From NCBI RefSeq assembly GCF_963674565.1, contig NZ_OY771430.1, positions 5,332,001 to 5,396,000 of the forward strand: a DNA stretch of 64,000 nt. The letters run 5' to 3'. Within the stretch, counting starts at the first letter, position 1. The number at the start of each line of letters is the position of its first letter. Made by a program: the position numbers and the translations under genes. The notes under the pieces were generated by a model. That model did not search any database and was not told the DNA's origin. It saw nothing but the letters and a program-made list of their open reading frames with translations. Shown piece by piece: positions 36,230 through 44,420 of the stretch. Origin of the DNA: an uncultured Carboxylicivirga sp. (GTDB lineage Bacteria; Bacteroidota; Bacteroidia; Bacteroidales; Marinilabiliaceae).

Positions 36230-37263
36230 AGAGTGATTGTTAGTTTTACAGTATAGGTTAGTTCCTTTTGGGTTATACTCAATTTGTAATTGCCTGCATA
36301 AAGCATTTCCAATCTTCGTTTCGTATTCTCGAGCCCAACACCTCCAACTTTATCAATAGTTTTGTGTATTGATCCTATTGTATTAGAACAAATAAAAGTG
36401 AGATTGTCTTGATGTAAATGCAACTTTACAGATATTCCGCCTCCCTGGTTGATGTTACTATGCTTAAATGCGTTTTCAACAAAAGGAATAAACAGCATGG
36501 GCATGATTTGCAAATTGGTTTCAACTTGTTGAATATCTACATGAAGACTATTAGGATTAACTAGTCGTAACGATTCCAGTTCAATGTAGAATTGTAAATA
36601 AGTAATTTCTTTTTCTAGAGATACCTTAAAAGCAGATGTTTCATAAATGATATATCGAAGCAGTTGAGAAAGTGACATCAGTGATTCTGGGGCCTTTTCA
36701 TTCTTTGTAAGCACAAGTGCGTATATGTTATTGAGTGAATTAAATAAAAAATGCGGGTTGATTTGAGCCTTTAGTAACTGAAGTTCGGCTTCGGTTTTTT
36801 CCTGGGTTAATTTTTCATGCTCACGTGTTTTTCGGGTATAAAACCTCGAAATTCTAATCAGTGAAGCGATTCCAGCAATCAAGGATGACGCGCCTATCGA
36901 AACAAGAAATCCCCTGGCTTCGAACCGATCGGCCAAACGTGGACCGATTAAGCCTGTGTTAACATCGAATTGCATTTTAATTTGTAGTCGGATAAAGGCA
37001 CAAAGTAAAATGACGATGCTTGTATAAATCCAGAACTGTTTATATCTTTTTGCTACATAAAATTCGGGCACCAAAAGAAACCAAAAGGTATAGAATAAAA
37101 TGAAATGTATGGAAAGCATCAAAGCTGTTCGTGTAAAAGCTTGCACAGGATCAATAATAGTCGAGAAGAATCCATAATTAGTTCCGAACAATGCCATCCA
37201 TACCAGAGCATGAATCACTAGGGAGAGATATTTATTCTTTGATTCCAACATATCAGTTATCAT
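36226..37263 (-). CDS. LytS/YehU-type sensor histidine kinase
   Basis: 345 residues. Four transmembrane helices near 12-32, 46-64, 76-94 and 117-138, a short coiled-coil (140-165), then the His_kinase domain QINPHFLFNSLNNIYAL with phospho-acceptor His171, and an HATPase domain (MPMLFIPFVENAFKHSNINQGG; GVGLENTKRRLEMLY). Known: these kinases phosphorylate LytTR response regulators. No periplasmic ligand-binding domain is present, so the signal is probably sensed in or at the membrane. It starts 70 bp downstream of the lipoprotein gene, from which it is separated by a terminator-like hairpin. Confidence 0.92.
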   Translation of the reverse strand: MITDMLESKNKYLSLVIHALVWMALFGTNYGFFSTIIDPVQAFTRTALMLSIHFILFYTFWFLLVPEFYVAKRYKQFWIYTSIVILLCAFIRLQIKMQFDVNTGLIGPRLADRFEARGFLVSIGASSLIAGIASLIRISRFYTRKTREHEKLTQEKTEAELQLLKAQINPHFLFNSLNNIYALVLTKNEKAPESLMSLSQLLRYIIYETSAFKVSLEKEITYLQFYIELESLRLVNPNSLHVDIQQVETNLQIMPMLFIPFVENAFKHSNINQGGGISVKLHLHQDNLTFICSNTIGSIHKTIDKVGGVGLENTKRRLEMLYAGNYKLSITQKELTYTVKLTITL

Positions 37264-37281
37264 AGGTATGGATAGAAAAAG

Positions 37282-37313
37282 AAAACCCGAAAATACTAAT
37301 CTTTCCGGGTTTT
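37282..37313 (-). terminator. Terminator after the 248-residue lipoprotein gene
   Basis: Hairpin with 8-bp perfect arms (AAAACCCG at 37282-37289, CGGGTTTT at 37306-37313), extendable by AAA/TTT with a one-base bulge. On the minus strand it is followed by CTTTTTCT. It lies 20 bp beyond the stop codon at 37334 and before the histidine kinase start, so some read-through may feed the kinase. Confidence 0.65.
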
Positions 37314-37333
37314 GCTATCTGATTAGTTCTGTA

Positions 37334-38080
37334 TTAATCAATTATTTCGCCACTTTCCAAATCGACTGTATATTTTGATTTTTCAATGGTGATTTCCGCA
37401 ATTCCATCGCCCATATATACTACTTTAGCTGAATATTTGAATGAAGTCGCATTTACTGATCCTGAAATTTCACAATTTAAAGTTCCAGACAGCAATTCAA
37501 GAGTGTTTTTATCAAATTTGACGGCATTCATTTCAATTGATGTTTTTGAACTAATACTACTCATATTCCCAACTTTTGATAATGATGAAGCATTGCGTAA
37601 AGTGGAACCAATCAAAGTAAATTCATTGGCACTGTTTTCAAATCCTGAAAGTTTCCAGTCACTCTCCCTGTCGTCAACAGAACTTATTCTTAATCCATCA
37701 AAACTTCCAGTAACATCACTATGATAGAAGAGACTATAGACAGGACCGTTTTCGAAGAGCATACCATAGTTTACGTTCAATGCATAATTGTATGAATAAT
37801 AAGGACTATTGGTCTCAGACCACACGAATGAAGAATCGGTAGAAAATAACGTATCAACGGCTACTGACTTTAAAAGCTCATCAGCTGTTTCTTCGGCTAG
37901 TGCAATGGTACTTGTCATTTCTCCGGTTATTCCTGCGTCGGTAGAGCTGATTGACACTGCCAGGTCTTCGGCAATCTCATCGGTTGAAACAGTGGTAATA
38001 GTAGTTTCTTCTTTTTCGCAAGCAACACATAAAATGCTTGTAACAATAATGGCTGTAAAAAATTGAAATGTCTTTTTCAT
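37334..38080 (-). CDS. Lipoprotein of unknown function
   Basis: 248 residues; lipoprotein signal MKKTFQFFTAIIVTSILCVA with Cys21 followed by EKEETT, a typical Bacteroidota surface-export context. The rest is Ser/Thr-rich and beta-rich, with a clear edge at residue ~75 (SSFVWSETNSPYYSYNYALNVNYGMLF). No family is recognised. It lies 37 bp after the Spy-like gene and ahead of the two-component genes. Proteins of this sort next to LytTR systems are often targets or accessory sensors, but here that is only inference. Confidence 0.75.
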   Translation of the reverse strand: MKKTFQFFTAIIVTSILCVACEKEETTITTVSTDEIAEDLAVSISSTDAGITGEMTSTIALAEETADELLKSVAVDTLFSTDSSFVWSETNSPYYSYNYALNVNYGMLFENGPVYSLFYHSDVTGSFDGLRISSVDDRESDWKLSGFENSANEFTLIGSTLRNASSLSKVGNMSSISSKTSIEMNAVKFDKNTLELLSGTLNCEISGSVNATSFKYSAKVVYMGDGIAEITIEKSKYTVDLESGEIID

Positions 38081-38117
38081 GGTTTTAAGTGTTTCTAATT
38101 ATTATAGTATTGTTTTA

Positions 38118-38726
38118 TTATTGAAAAAACGAGAGTTGATTATTGGGATCCCAAAGCAAAAACATTACATTCTTAAGATCGCTCTTCGATATAACTCTTT
38201 TTAAATTACTTTTAAAGACAGAGTTAATAACAAGATTGCCAGATTTTCGCCCCTTAAATGCTATGCCAATCATTTCTCTTTTCCAGGTTTCGAATTCAGA
38301 CAAATTTTCAAATAGACTTTCGATTTCGTCTTTGTGCTTTTCTGCAATATTCTTTGCTTCAAGTAGTAATTGAATGCTTTGAGTTCGCGAGTCATTAAGA
38401 AACTCTATTTGTTCATCTGTTAATTCTTCTTTGGTCATTTCTTTGAATGGCTGCTCTAAACCAATATCTTTTTTAGCTTGTCTTATTTTTTTAAATTCAC
38501 TTCTTAGAGTTAGTATTTGTTCCTTTTCCTCGGTTGATAATTGGGTGTCAAACTGAGTTCGTAAAGGTTTTAACTCTTGAGCAACATTGGCTTTAAAGTA
38601 TTTGAAGAGCTCTTCTTTAGTTGAATTATCCTGTTTTTGAGCTTGAATGTTTAAGGTGAATATCGCGCTTAAAGCAATGATTGCAACAAGTTTGCATTGT
38701 GCGATAGTTTTTACTTTTGTTTTCAT
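38118..38726 (-). CDS. Spy/CpxP-like helical periplasmic protein
   Basis: 202 residues. Signal peptide to NIQAQ (~30). The mature part is almost entirely charged helix: LKPLRTQFDTQLSTEEKEQILTLRSEFKKIR and SRTQSIQLLLEAKNIAEKHKDEIESLF, a pattern like the LTxxQ-containing Spy/CpxP and heavy-metal-resistor proteins. Known: those are periplasmic chaperones or metal-stress sensors. Inferred: an envelope-stress protein, grouped with the following lipoprotein and two-component pair. The promoter match at 38774-38803 supports it as the first gene of this block. Family assignment rests on overall pattern, not a diagnostic motif. Confidence 0.65.
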   Translation of the reverse strand: MKTKVKTIAQCKLVAIIALSAIFTLNIQAQKQDNSTKEELFKYFKANVAQELKPLRTQFDTQLSTEEKEQILTLRSEFKKIRQAKKDIGLEQPFKEMTKEELTDEQIEFLNDSRTQSIQLLLEAKNIAEKHKDEIESLFENLSEFETWKREMIGIAFKGRKSGNLVINSVFKSNLKRVISKSDLKNVMFLLWDPNNQLSFFQ

Positions 38727-38773
38727 AAGAACAGTTTTAAATGATTACAGTTATTTGGATCTGTTTTCTGATT

Positions 38774-38803
38774 CAAAAGTAGAGCAGGTGTGTGTGATGA
38801 CAG
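38774..38803 (-). promoter_or_regulatory. Promoter of the Spy-like/lipoprotein block
   Basis: On the minus strand TACTTTTG (plus CAAAAGTA, 38774-38781) matches the Bacteroidota -7 consensus TAnnTTTG exactly. CTG stands 19 bp upstream (plus CAG, 38801-38803), one base off the -33 TTG. The start codon at 38726 is 48 bp downstream. Confidence 0.55.
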
Positions 38804-38938
38804 ATTATATTTCTATCATCGACAAATATTTTAGTATAAACGACAGAATAAGATTGTTTGAATAGATAATCAGGTGAAGATTTTGGCCATAATTAGATTA
38901 AAAACTATGGTATAGAAAGACGTAATTGAATTTGATAT

Positions 38939-39775
38939 TTATTTCTTTCGGCAATCGATAACCACAAAAGGTACACTTAGTTTTAAGGTGCCTTCTTTTT
39001 CTGCTTTTTCGTTTAATAGTTCTTCAACAGCTTTGAATACTGTTTTTTGCATATGAACAGGAATAAGTTCTTTCCAGGAGTCGATAAAAGCTAATCGAAT
39101 AAAGAAATGATTAAACATTGAAGTTGCATCCGTAAAATGATATTCAAATTGATCATAAACTGTTGAAATAACTTTAAATTCTTTTGAATGAATCATCTCA
39201 AGGTATTCAGCCACAGGTTTTCGTTTTTTATAAATGTGCTGCTGCATTAATTCAATAGATTCTTGCAGTTGGAATTGTTGTAGAATAATCTCCAAAGCAG
39301 AATAAAATTCTATCATTGTTTCATTGAGATTAACTGTTTGTATAAACTGTGCACCTGTTTTACAAATTCTTGCACATTCGGTTATGGCTTTGTTGAGGTC
39401 AGAAACATTGTTTAATCCATTATTACTGACTATTAAGTCAAATGATTGATCAGAAAATGGGTTGTCCTCAATGGTACCATATATTAACTCAACATTGCTA
39501 ATTCCATAAACTGATAATTTTTTCTTAGTTCTTCTGATGGCAGCTTCCCATGGATCAATACTAAATAGGTTAGAAGAATTACCCAATCTCATAGCAAGTT
39601 CAGTAAGCGGAAATCCACTTCCGAATCCAATATCCAAAGCTTTTATTCCTTTTTTATATTTGATTCTGTCAAGCAGTTTTAATCCAAATGGAGCAGACCA
39701 AACCGGTACTTCATCAAATACATCAATCAATTCGTCGGAATCAAAATCCCAGTTGGTTTTTAAATAGTTTGACAT
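38939..39775 (-). CDS. Class I SAM-dependent methyltransferase
   Basis: 278 residues, no signal peptide. The Rossmann-type SAM-binding motif I is ALDIGFGSGFPLTELA (~45-60). An acidic residue ends strand 2 (FSIDPWEAAIRRTKKKL), and motif II/III regions are GTIEDNPFSDQSFDLIVSNNGLNNV (~100-125). Known: the Methyltransf_11/25 fold transfers a methyl group from SAM. The substrate cannot be named. It is followed upstream by a 164-residue gene 15 bp away on the same strand, so the two may be co-transcribed. Neither has an evident link to pectin use. Confidence 0.85.
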   Translation of the reverse strand: MSNYLKTNWDFDSDELIDVFDEVPVWSAPFGLKLLDRIKYKKGIKALDIGFGSGFPLTELAMRLGNSSNLFSIDPWEAAIRRTKKKLSVYGISNVELIYGTIEDNPFSDQSFDLIVSNNGLNNVSDLNKAITECARICKTGAQFIQTVNLNETMIEFYSALEIILQQFQLQESIELMQQHIYKKRKPVAEYLEMIHSKEFKVISTVYDQFEYHFTDATSMFNHFFIRLAFIDSWKELIPVHMQKTVFKAVEELLNEKAEKEGTLKLSVPFVVIDCRKK

Positions 39776-39790
39776 TTGATTATGGCTTTA

Positions 39791-40285
39791 CTAATTAAAA
39801 ACAGTCACCCAAAGCGGTACCATTGCTGCAATTGTTGTTGCAACGGTTATCTGAAGCAGGTAATTAGTAATAAATAAACCACATAACATTAGCATGTCAT
39901 TATTACTGTTTGATTCAATTATGCCGCTGTTTGTTCTTCCCGAGTTTCGTATGATGGTTCCATCTGGGCCTAACATCGACCATTTAGTATTCCAAATATT
40001 GTCGTACTGCCAGAGGTAAGTTTTGCCGGATAAACTAATGGTTGCCTTTGTCATCCACGTTCCGTAAGAGATATTCCCAATTATTGCATTGTTATCAGCA
40101 TCAATGATAATGGTTTGTTGTTTCCAGAAACCTGTGGTTTGAAAATGGATTTTACGATTCTCAATAATCCCATATGCCATACGCTTAAAGGAGTTATCTT
40201 TTAAGTTGCCTATGAGTTGGTTGCTCGTATAAATTTCATAGGTTGATGAGAAAGTGCCTTTTCTCCAGTTATAAAGAGTCGTCAT
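39791..40285 (-). CDS. Unrecognised small protein with a C-terminal membrane segment
   Basis: 164 residues. The first ~115 residues are regular beta hairpins rich in aromatic residues (YNWRKGTFSSTYEIYTSNQLIGNL, KTYLWQYDNIWNTKWSML), a pattern resembling the LURP-one-like/tubby barrel. Residues ~128-160 are hydrophobic (MLMLCGLFITNYLLQITVAT) and look like one membrane helix. It precedes the methyltransferase gene by 15 bp. No function is proposed. Confidence 0.65.
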   Translation of the reverse strand: MTTLYNWRKGTFSSTYEIYTSNQLIGNLKDNSFKRMAYGIIENRKIHFQTTGFWKQQTIIIDADNNAIIGNISYGTWMTKATISLSGKTYLWQYDNIWNTKWSMLGPDGTIIRNSGRTNSGIIESNSNNDMLMLCGLFITNYLLQITVATTIAAMVPLWVTVFN

Positions 40286-40416
40286 AGATTATAGATTAAG
40301 TTGATTATAGATAGAAATATCTTCTTTCTTATCGATATCCTTTTAATTGATATTGGTTTTCTCTTTCAATGATTATCGTTGTGAAATAATTATATTCATG
40401 TCGTAGGTATTGATAA

Positions 40417-41301
40417 TCAATCAAATTTGCCTTTAACCGCATTTCTCAATTCAGATGGGTTCTGACCAACTTTCTTCTTGAAGAGTCTACTGAAATAATG
40501 AATGGATTGGAATCCCAGATGATAACTGATTTCCTTAATGCTCTTGTCTGATGTGAGGATTAATTCTTTCGCACGCATTAGTTTAAGATCGAGATAATAT
40601 TGATGAGGGGATATTCCAGTGTATTTTTTGAACATTTTTCGGAAATAGGAATATCCAATGCAGTTGTCGTGTGCCAGTTTCTCCAAATCTACTTCTCCTT
40701 CAATGTTGCGGCGTATATGAAAACGGGCATCCTGTATCAGTCTTTCAATCTGAGTGCCTGCAAAATTACGATGCTTTTGTTGTGCAGCAATATATCCTAA
40801 AAGTTTAATTATAAATCCTGAAGCAATATGTTGATTGCCTGGAGCCTCGTTTTGTGCCAATTCAAAAATCCTGTAATAAGAATCAATGATGTCTTCATGA
40901 TCTCCACATTCAATTACCGATTGTCCTTGTAGAACATGGTTGTCGTGGAGGAAATGCTTTGCCAGCGTACCATCAAATCCAATATAATGTTCCTGCCACC
41001 CTGAATTTTTAGCCGGACGATAGCGATGCCATTCACCTTTGCGGATTATCATTAGAGATCCTGGTTTTACGGTAAACTTACCTCGGTCATTTTCAAGAGT
41101 ACCTCTTCCTTCCGTTATATAGTTAATTTGATATTCGTTTAGAATGCGACCGTTTTCCCATGTAAAGTAATATCCGCTAGGGTGTTCAACGGGAGGATAG
41201 TTTACACCAGGTTTTATATTCGATTGTCCGGCCACATTTAAATAAAGGCCCCAGGCTTTGTCTTCCGCTCCAGCTGTAAGGTATTTGAAAAAATCTTTCA
41301 T
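40417..41301 (-). CDS. AraC-family transcriptional regulator, probable L-rhamnose regulator
   Basis: 294 residues. An N-terminal cupin-like sensor domain (~20-160; GRGTLENDRGKFTVKPGSLMIIRKGEWHRYRP) is followed by a two-helix-turn-helix AraC DNA-binding domain (~190-288; IGYSYFRKMFKKYTGISPHQYYLDLKLMRAKELILTSDKSIKEISYHLGFQSIHYFSRLFKKKVG). Known: such proteins bind a sugar through the cupin and activate transcription from direct-repeat sites. It is divergent from rhaT; the intervening 142 bp holds a 21-bp-spaced direct repeat beside the rhaT promoter. That placement supports a RhaR/RhaS-like role, though the ligand is inferred from the neighbours. Confidence 0.87.
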   Translation of the reverse strand: MKDFFKYLTAGAEDKAWGLYLNVAGQSNIKPGVNYPPVEHPSGYYFTWENGRILNEYQINYITEGRGTLENDRGKFTVKPGSLMIIRKGEWHRYRPAKNSGWQEHYIGFDGTLAKHFLHDNHVLQGQSVIECGDHEDIIDSYYRIFELAQNEAPGNQHIASGFIIKLLGYIAAQQKHRNFAGTQIERLIQDARFHIRRNIEGEVDLEKLAHDNCIGYSYFRKMFKKYTGISPHQYYLDLKLMRAKELILTSDKSIKEISYHLGFQSIHYFSRLFKKKVGQNPSELRNAVKGKFD

Positions 41302-41308
41302 AATTGGT

Positions 41309-41339
41309 CCAAAAAGTGCAAATCAAGTGCCAAAAAGTG
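41309..41339 (+). promoter_or_regulatory. Direct-repeat operator for the AraC-type regulator
   Basis: CCAAAAAGTG occurs at 41309-41318 and again at 41330-41339, an exact repeat with a 21-bp period (two helical turns). The second copy ends 2 bp before the -33 TTG of the rhaT promoter. Tandem half-sites spaced 21 bp abutting the -35/-33 element are the classic arrangement for AraC-family activators. Confidence 0.65.
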
Positions 41340-41341
41340 TA

Positions 41342-41372
41342 TTGATTAATTTGATTATGAAGTTTACTTTTG
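41342..41372 (+). promoter_or_regulatory. rhaT operon promoter
   Basis: TTG at 41342-41344, 20-bp spacer, TACTTTTG at 41365-41372. This matches the Bacteroidota sigma consensus (TTG at -33, TAnnTTTG at -7) without mismatch. The rhaT ATG is 71 bp downstream, leaving a leader of about 60 nt. Confidence 0.75.
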
Positions 41373-41443
41373 GTTTTATAAGCAACTAAATTTATTGAAT
41401 AAAATTATTCATTTTTCCCTTAAATCAAATTAGTTATACTATT

Positions 41444-42544
41444 ATGCAAGTTATTTTAGGAATTATTTTTCACTCTCTGGGAGGTGCCGCTTCCGGAAGT
41501 TGGTACATGCCTTATAATCTGGTTAAAAAATGGAACTGGGAAGTTTACTGGATTGTTGGCGGATTGTTTTCATGGCTGATAATGCCCTTCATTGCCGTTT
41601 TATTAACTACACCTGGTTGGAATGATATAATTGGAGGTACAGATTCTTCAATCGTTCGCCTTACTTATATCTTAGGTGTTTTGTGGGGAGTTGGAGGACT
41701 TACTTACGGTTTGGGAATTCGTTACCTGGGTATGTCACTTGGAAATTCAGTTTTACTCGGAATTACCTCATTAGTAGGATCGTTGGGTTTACCCATTTTG
41801 CGAAATATTGGCAACCTAGGTGAAGTATTGCCTGCCGGAGATTCTTTTACCGATATGTTGGGTAGTACAAGTGGTAGGATTATTCTGTTTGGTATTCTTG
41901 TATTGATGGTTGGAATCGTCTTAAGCGGTAAGGCGGGCTTGATGAAAGATAAAGATCTGGCAAATGTAAAAGAAGGAGTGAATAGTGAGTTTAAACTTAC
42001 CAAAGGTTTAATTATCGCAGTTATTTCAGGTGTTCTGAGTGCTTTTTTTAGTTTTGGTATCGATGCCGGAAAGGAAATGGGAGCAGCAGTTCGAACTATT
42101 GCGGTAGAAAATAACTTTTCTTTTGTGACTGATGGAGTGTACCTGTTCGAAAATAATATCATTTTTCTCGTGATACTTTGGGGTGGTTTAACAACTAATC
42201 TGATCTGGAGTTTGGCTCTTATCATCAAAAATAAAACAGGTAAAGATTTTGTTGATTCAAAATCTCCACTGCTTAAAAATTACTTGTTCTGCGCCTTAGC
42301 TGGTACCACCTGGTTTTTGCAATTCTTTTTCTATGGAATGGGTGAAACCAAAATTGGAAATGGTGCCAGTTCGTGGATTTTACACATGTCTACTATTATA
42401 CTTACAGCTAACTTTTGGGGCTTCTACCGAAAAGAATGGGCTGGTGTTTCAAGTAAAACAAGAACCACAATTTTTCTTGGAATTGGTTTGATTCTCTTAT
42501 CTGTAATCATTATGGGTATTGCCAAAAGTGATTTTGTAAATTAA
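41444..42544 (+). CDS. rhaT: L-rhamnose/proton symporter RhaT
   Basis: 366 residues, about ten hydrophobic helices, a little longer than the 344-residue enterobacterial protein. Family segments: IIFHSLGGAASGSWYMPYNLVKKWNWEVYW at the start, LWGVGGLTYGLGIRYLGMSLG (~86-106), TKGLIIAVISGVLSAFFSFGIDAGKEM (~187-213) and FLQFFFYGMGETKIG (~296-310). Known: RhaT imports L-rhamnose (and lyxose) with a proton across the inner membrane. It is the first gene of the rhamnose operon, directly under the AraC-type control site, and takes up the rhamnose released from RG-I in the periplasm. Confidence 0.93.
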   Translation: MQVILGIIFHSLGGAASGSWYMPYNLVKKWNWEVYWIVGGLFSWLIMPFIAVLLTTPGWNDIIGGTDSSIVRLTYILGVLWGVGGLTYGLGIRYLGMSLGNSVLLGITSLVGSLGLPILRNIGNLGEVLPAGDSFTDMLGSTSGRIILFGILVLMVGIVLSGKAGLMKDKDLANVKEGVNSEFKLTKGLIIAVISGVLSAFFSFGIDAGKEMGAAVRTIAVENNFSFVTDGVYLFENNIIFLVILWGGLTTNLIWSLALIIKNKTGKDFVDSKSPLLKNYLFCALAGTTWFLQFFFYGMGETKIGNGASSWILHMSTIILTANFWGFYRKEWAGVSSKTRTTIFLGIGLILLSVIIMGIAKSDFVN

Positions 42545-42554
42545 ACCTTTTGAC

Positions 42555-42869
42555 ATGACTAGATTAGCATTTAAGATGCACCTCAATGAGGGGCTAAAGC
42601 AGGAATATATTAAACGCCATAATGAGATATGGCCTGAGTTGAAGAAGCTATTGAAAGATGCGGGTGTGTCTGAATATTCCATCTTTCTGGATGAAGAAAC
42701 CAATACTCTGTTTGCTTTTCAGAAAGTAAGCGGAGATGGAGGTTCACAAGATTTGGGTAAAACAGAAATTGTTAAGAAGTGGTGGGATTTTATGGCCGAT
42801 ATAATGGTTGTAAATCCAGATAATTCACCGGTTTCTGTTCCATTGGAAGAAGTGTTTTATATGGAATAA
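42555..42869 (+). CDS. rhaM: L-rhamnose mutarotase RhaM
   Basis: 104 residues, exactly the family size. The residues associated with the active site are all in register: Tyr18, His22, Tyr41, Trp76 and Trp77 (EYIKRHNEIWPEL; KKWWDFMADIM). Known: RhaM interconverts the alpha and beta anomers of L-rhamnopyranose so the isomerase gets its preferred form. Cytoplasmic ferredoxin-like dimer. It begins 10 bp after rhaT. Confidence 0.93.
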   Translation: MTRLAFKMHLNEGLKQEYIKRHNEIWPELKKLLKDAGVSEYSIFLDEETNTLFAFQKVSGDGGSQDLGKTEIVKKWWDFMADIMVVNPDNSPVSVPLEEVFYME

Positions 42870-42928
42870 AAATCAAGTTAAAAGTTATCGGACGGAAGAT
42901 TGGAGGCAGAAGTTCGAAGCTCGCATAA

Positions 42929-42971
42929 GGAATGGTTCTCTATTAAAGAAATGTAAATAAAGAACCGTTCC
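42929..42971. repeat. GGAACGGTTCT-type inverted repeat, copy 1
   Basis: GGAATGGTTCT (42929-42939) and AGAACCGTTCC (42961-42971) form an 11-bp stem with one G-T type mismatch around a 21-nt AT-rich loop. The same arms and similar loop occur at 54865-54909. Both copies are intergenic and inside operons (rhaM-rhaA; E1-PHP). Confidence 0.6.
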
Positions 42972-42988
42972 ATAATAAAGTTCTGGTA

Positions 42989-43035
42989 GTCCCGGAGGGA
43001 CGTTTGTATTAGCATAGTACGTGAGTGCTATGATA
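42989..43035. repeat. REP-like element upstream of rhaA
   Basis: GTCCCGGAGGGAC (42989-43001, 5-bp arms) is followed by a second imperfect inverted repeat at 43007-43035 (GTATTAGCA ... TGCTATGATAC). Short GTCCC-GGGAC hairpins followed by a conserved T-rich tail are a familiar type of dispersed intergenic repeat in Bacteroidota; that comparison is from memory. It ends about 40 bp before the rhaA start. Confidence 0.5.
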
Positions 43036-43077
43036 CATAGAAATAATAAAAAAGTAAACAACATTAACAAAAATAAA

Positions 43078-44343
43078 ATGGCTAAGGATATTATTGAAAG
43101 AGCTTACGAGGTGGCAAAAGAACAATATGCTGCGTTGGGAATTGATACCGATAAGGTAATCGAAAAAATGAAAGAGGTGGTTATTAGTTTGCATTGCTGG
43201 CAAACTGATGATGTAGGAGGCTTCGAAACTCCGGATGCTGAACTTTCAGGGGGAGGAATACAGACAACAGGTAACTATCCGGGCAAAGCCCACACCATGG
43301 AGCAAATGAGAGTTGATTTGGAGAAAGTCTTGTCGTTGCTGCCAGGTAAACAGCGCTTAAATTTGCATGCTATCTACGGTGATTTTCAGGGGGAGAAAGT
43401 AGATCGCGATCAGATTGAAATTAAACACTATCAAAGCTGGATCGACTGGTGTAAGAAGCAGGGGATAGGTATGGATTTCAATGCATCTTGTTTTTCTCAT
43501 CCAATGGCGGATTCAGGTTTTACATTATCATCAAAGAATGAAGAAATACGTTCATTCTGGGTTGAACACCTAAAGCGTTGTCGCGAGATATCTGCTGAGA
43601 TTGGAAAACAATTAGGTACGCCATGTGTGCACAATACCTGGATTCCTGATGGTGCAAAAGATACTCCTGTTGATCGTAATGGTCATCGTGTACAATTAAA
43701 AAAATCACTTGACGAAGCCATGGCAATCGACTATCCAAAAAGTCAGATGAAGGATGCTGTGGAAAGTAAGCTTTTCGGTATTGGTGCTGAAAGCATGACT
43801 GTAGGTTCGCATGATTTTTATTTAGGTTATGCTATTAAAAACAATAAGTTGATCTGTTTGGATAACGGTCACTTCCATCCAACAGAGCAGGTGGGTGATA
43901 AAATTTCAGCTTGTCTTCAGTTTGTTGATGAGGTGTTGTTACATGTTACTCGTCCTATCCGCTGGGATTCAGATCACGTAGTAACCTTAAATGAAGATGT
44001 GCAGCTGATTGCTTCTGAAATTATCCGTAGCAATTACCTGGATCGTGTAAATATTGGTCTTGATTTCTTCGATGCATCAATTAACCGAATAGGAGCATAT
44101 GTAACAGGTACACGTGCCGCTCAAAAAGCCTTTATGATTGCTTTACTGGAGCCAACCGAAACACTTAAGGAGTACGAAGAAGAAGGCAAAAACTTCGAAC
44201 GTCTGGCTTTATTGGAAGAATTGAAAACCAAGCCATTTGGTGCAGTATGGGATTATTACTGTTTGAAAGAAGGTGTACCTGTGAGTGAAGCTTATATTGC
44301 AGAAATCCAGCAGTATGAAAAAGATGTGTTGAGTAAAAGATAA
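43078..44343 (+). CDS. rhaA: L-rhamnose isomerase RhaA
   Basis: 421 residues from the ATG at 43078. A GTG 57 bp upstream would add 19 Asn/Lys-rich residues that fall in the REP-like leader, so I reject it. Strong match along the whole enterobacterial RhaA: HCWQTDDVGGFE, GIQTTGNYPGKA, LNLHAIYGDF, DFNASCFSHPMADSGFTLS, NTWIPDGAKDTPVDR, ESKLFGIGAESMTVGSHDFYLGYA, DNGHFHPTE, RPIRWDSDHV and IGLDFFDASINRI. The Glu, Asp and His residues in ESKLFG, DNGHFHP and RWDSDHV bind the two metal ions. Reaction: L-rhamnose to L-rhamnulose. Cytoplasmic tetramer in the family. Confidence 0.97.
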   Translation: MAKDIIERAYEVAKEQYAALGIDTDKVIEKMKEVVISLHCWQTDDVGGFETPDAELSGGGIQTTGNYPGKAHTMEQMRVDLEKVLSLLPGKQRLNLHAIYGDFQGEKVDRDQIEIKHYQSWIDWCKKQGIGMDFNASCFSHPMADSGFTLSSKNEEIRSFWVEHLKRCREISAEIGKQLGTPCVHNTWIPDGAKDTPVDRNGHRVQLKKSLDEAMAIDYPKSQMKDAVESKLFGIGAESMTVGSHDFYLGYAIKNNKLICLDNGHFHPTEQVGDKISACLQFVDEVLLHVTRPIRWDSDHVVTLNEDVQLIASEIIRSNYLDRVNIGLDFFDASINRIGAYVTGTRAAQKAFMIALLEPTETLKEYEEEGKNFERLALLEELKTKPFGAVWDYYCLKEGVPVSEAYIAEIQQYEKDVLSKR

Positions 44344-44365
44344 TTGACTTTGTTCTGAATATTTG

Positions 44366-44401
44366 AGCATTCCAGGTAACACTTTATGTTCCCGGAATGC
44401 T
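44366..44401 (+). other. Hairpin between rhaA and the aldolase gene
   Basis: AGCATTCC (44366-44373) pairs with GGAATGCT (44394-44401) around a 20-nt loop and is followed by TTCCC, too short a T-run for an efficient terminator. It may act as a partial terminator or RNA processing site. It also argues that the aldolase starts at 44421 rather than upstream. Confidence 0.4.
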
Positions 44402-44420
44402 TTCCCTTAAATCAGTAATT

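Noticed and set aside
37386..38066. Plus-strand frames of 112 and 85 codons opposite the lipoprotein gene
   Set aside because: Antisense to a gene with a clear lipoprotein signal and terminator; Ser/Val-rich composition mirrors the opposite strand.
43021..43077. Upstream GTG start for rhaA
   Set aside because: It lies in an intergenic repeat and would add Asn/Lys-rich residues absent from other RhaA proteins.
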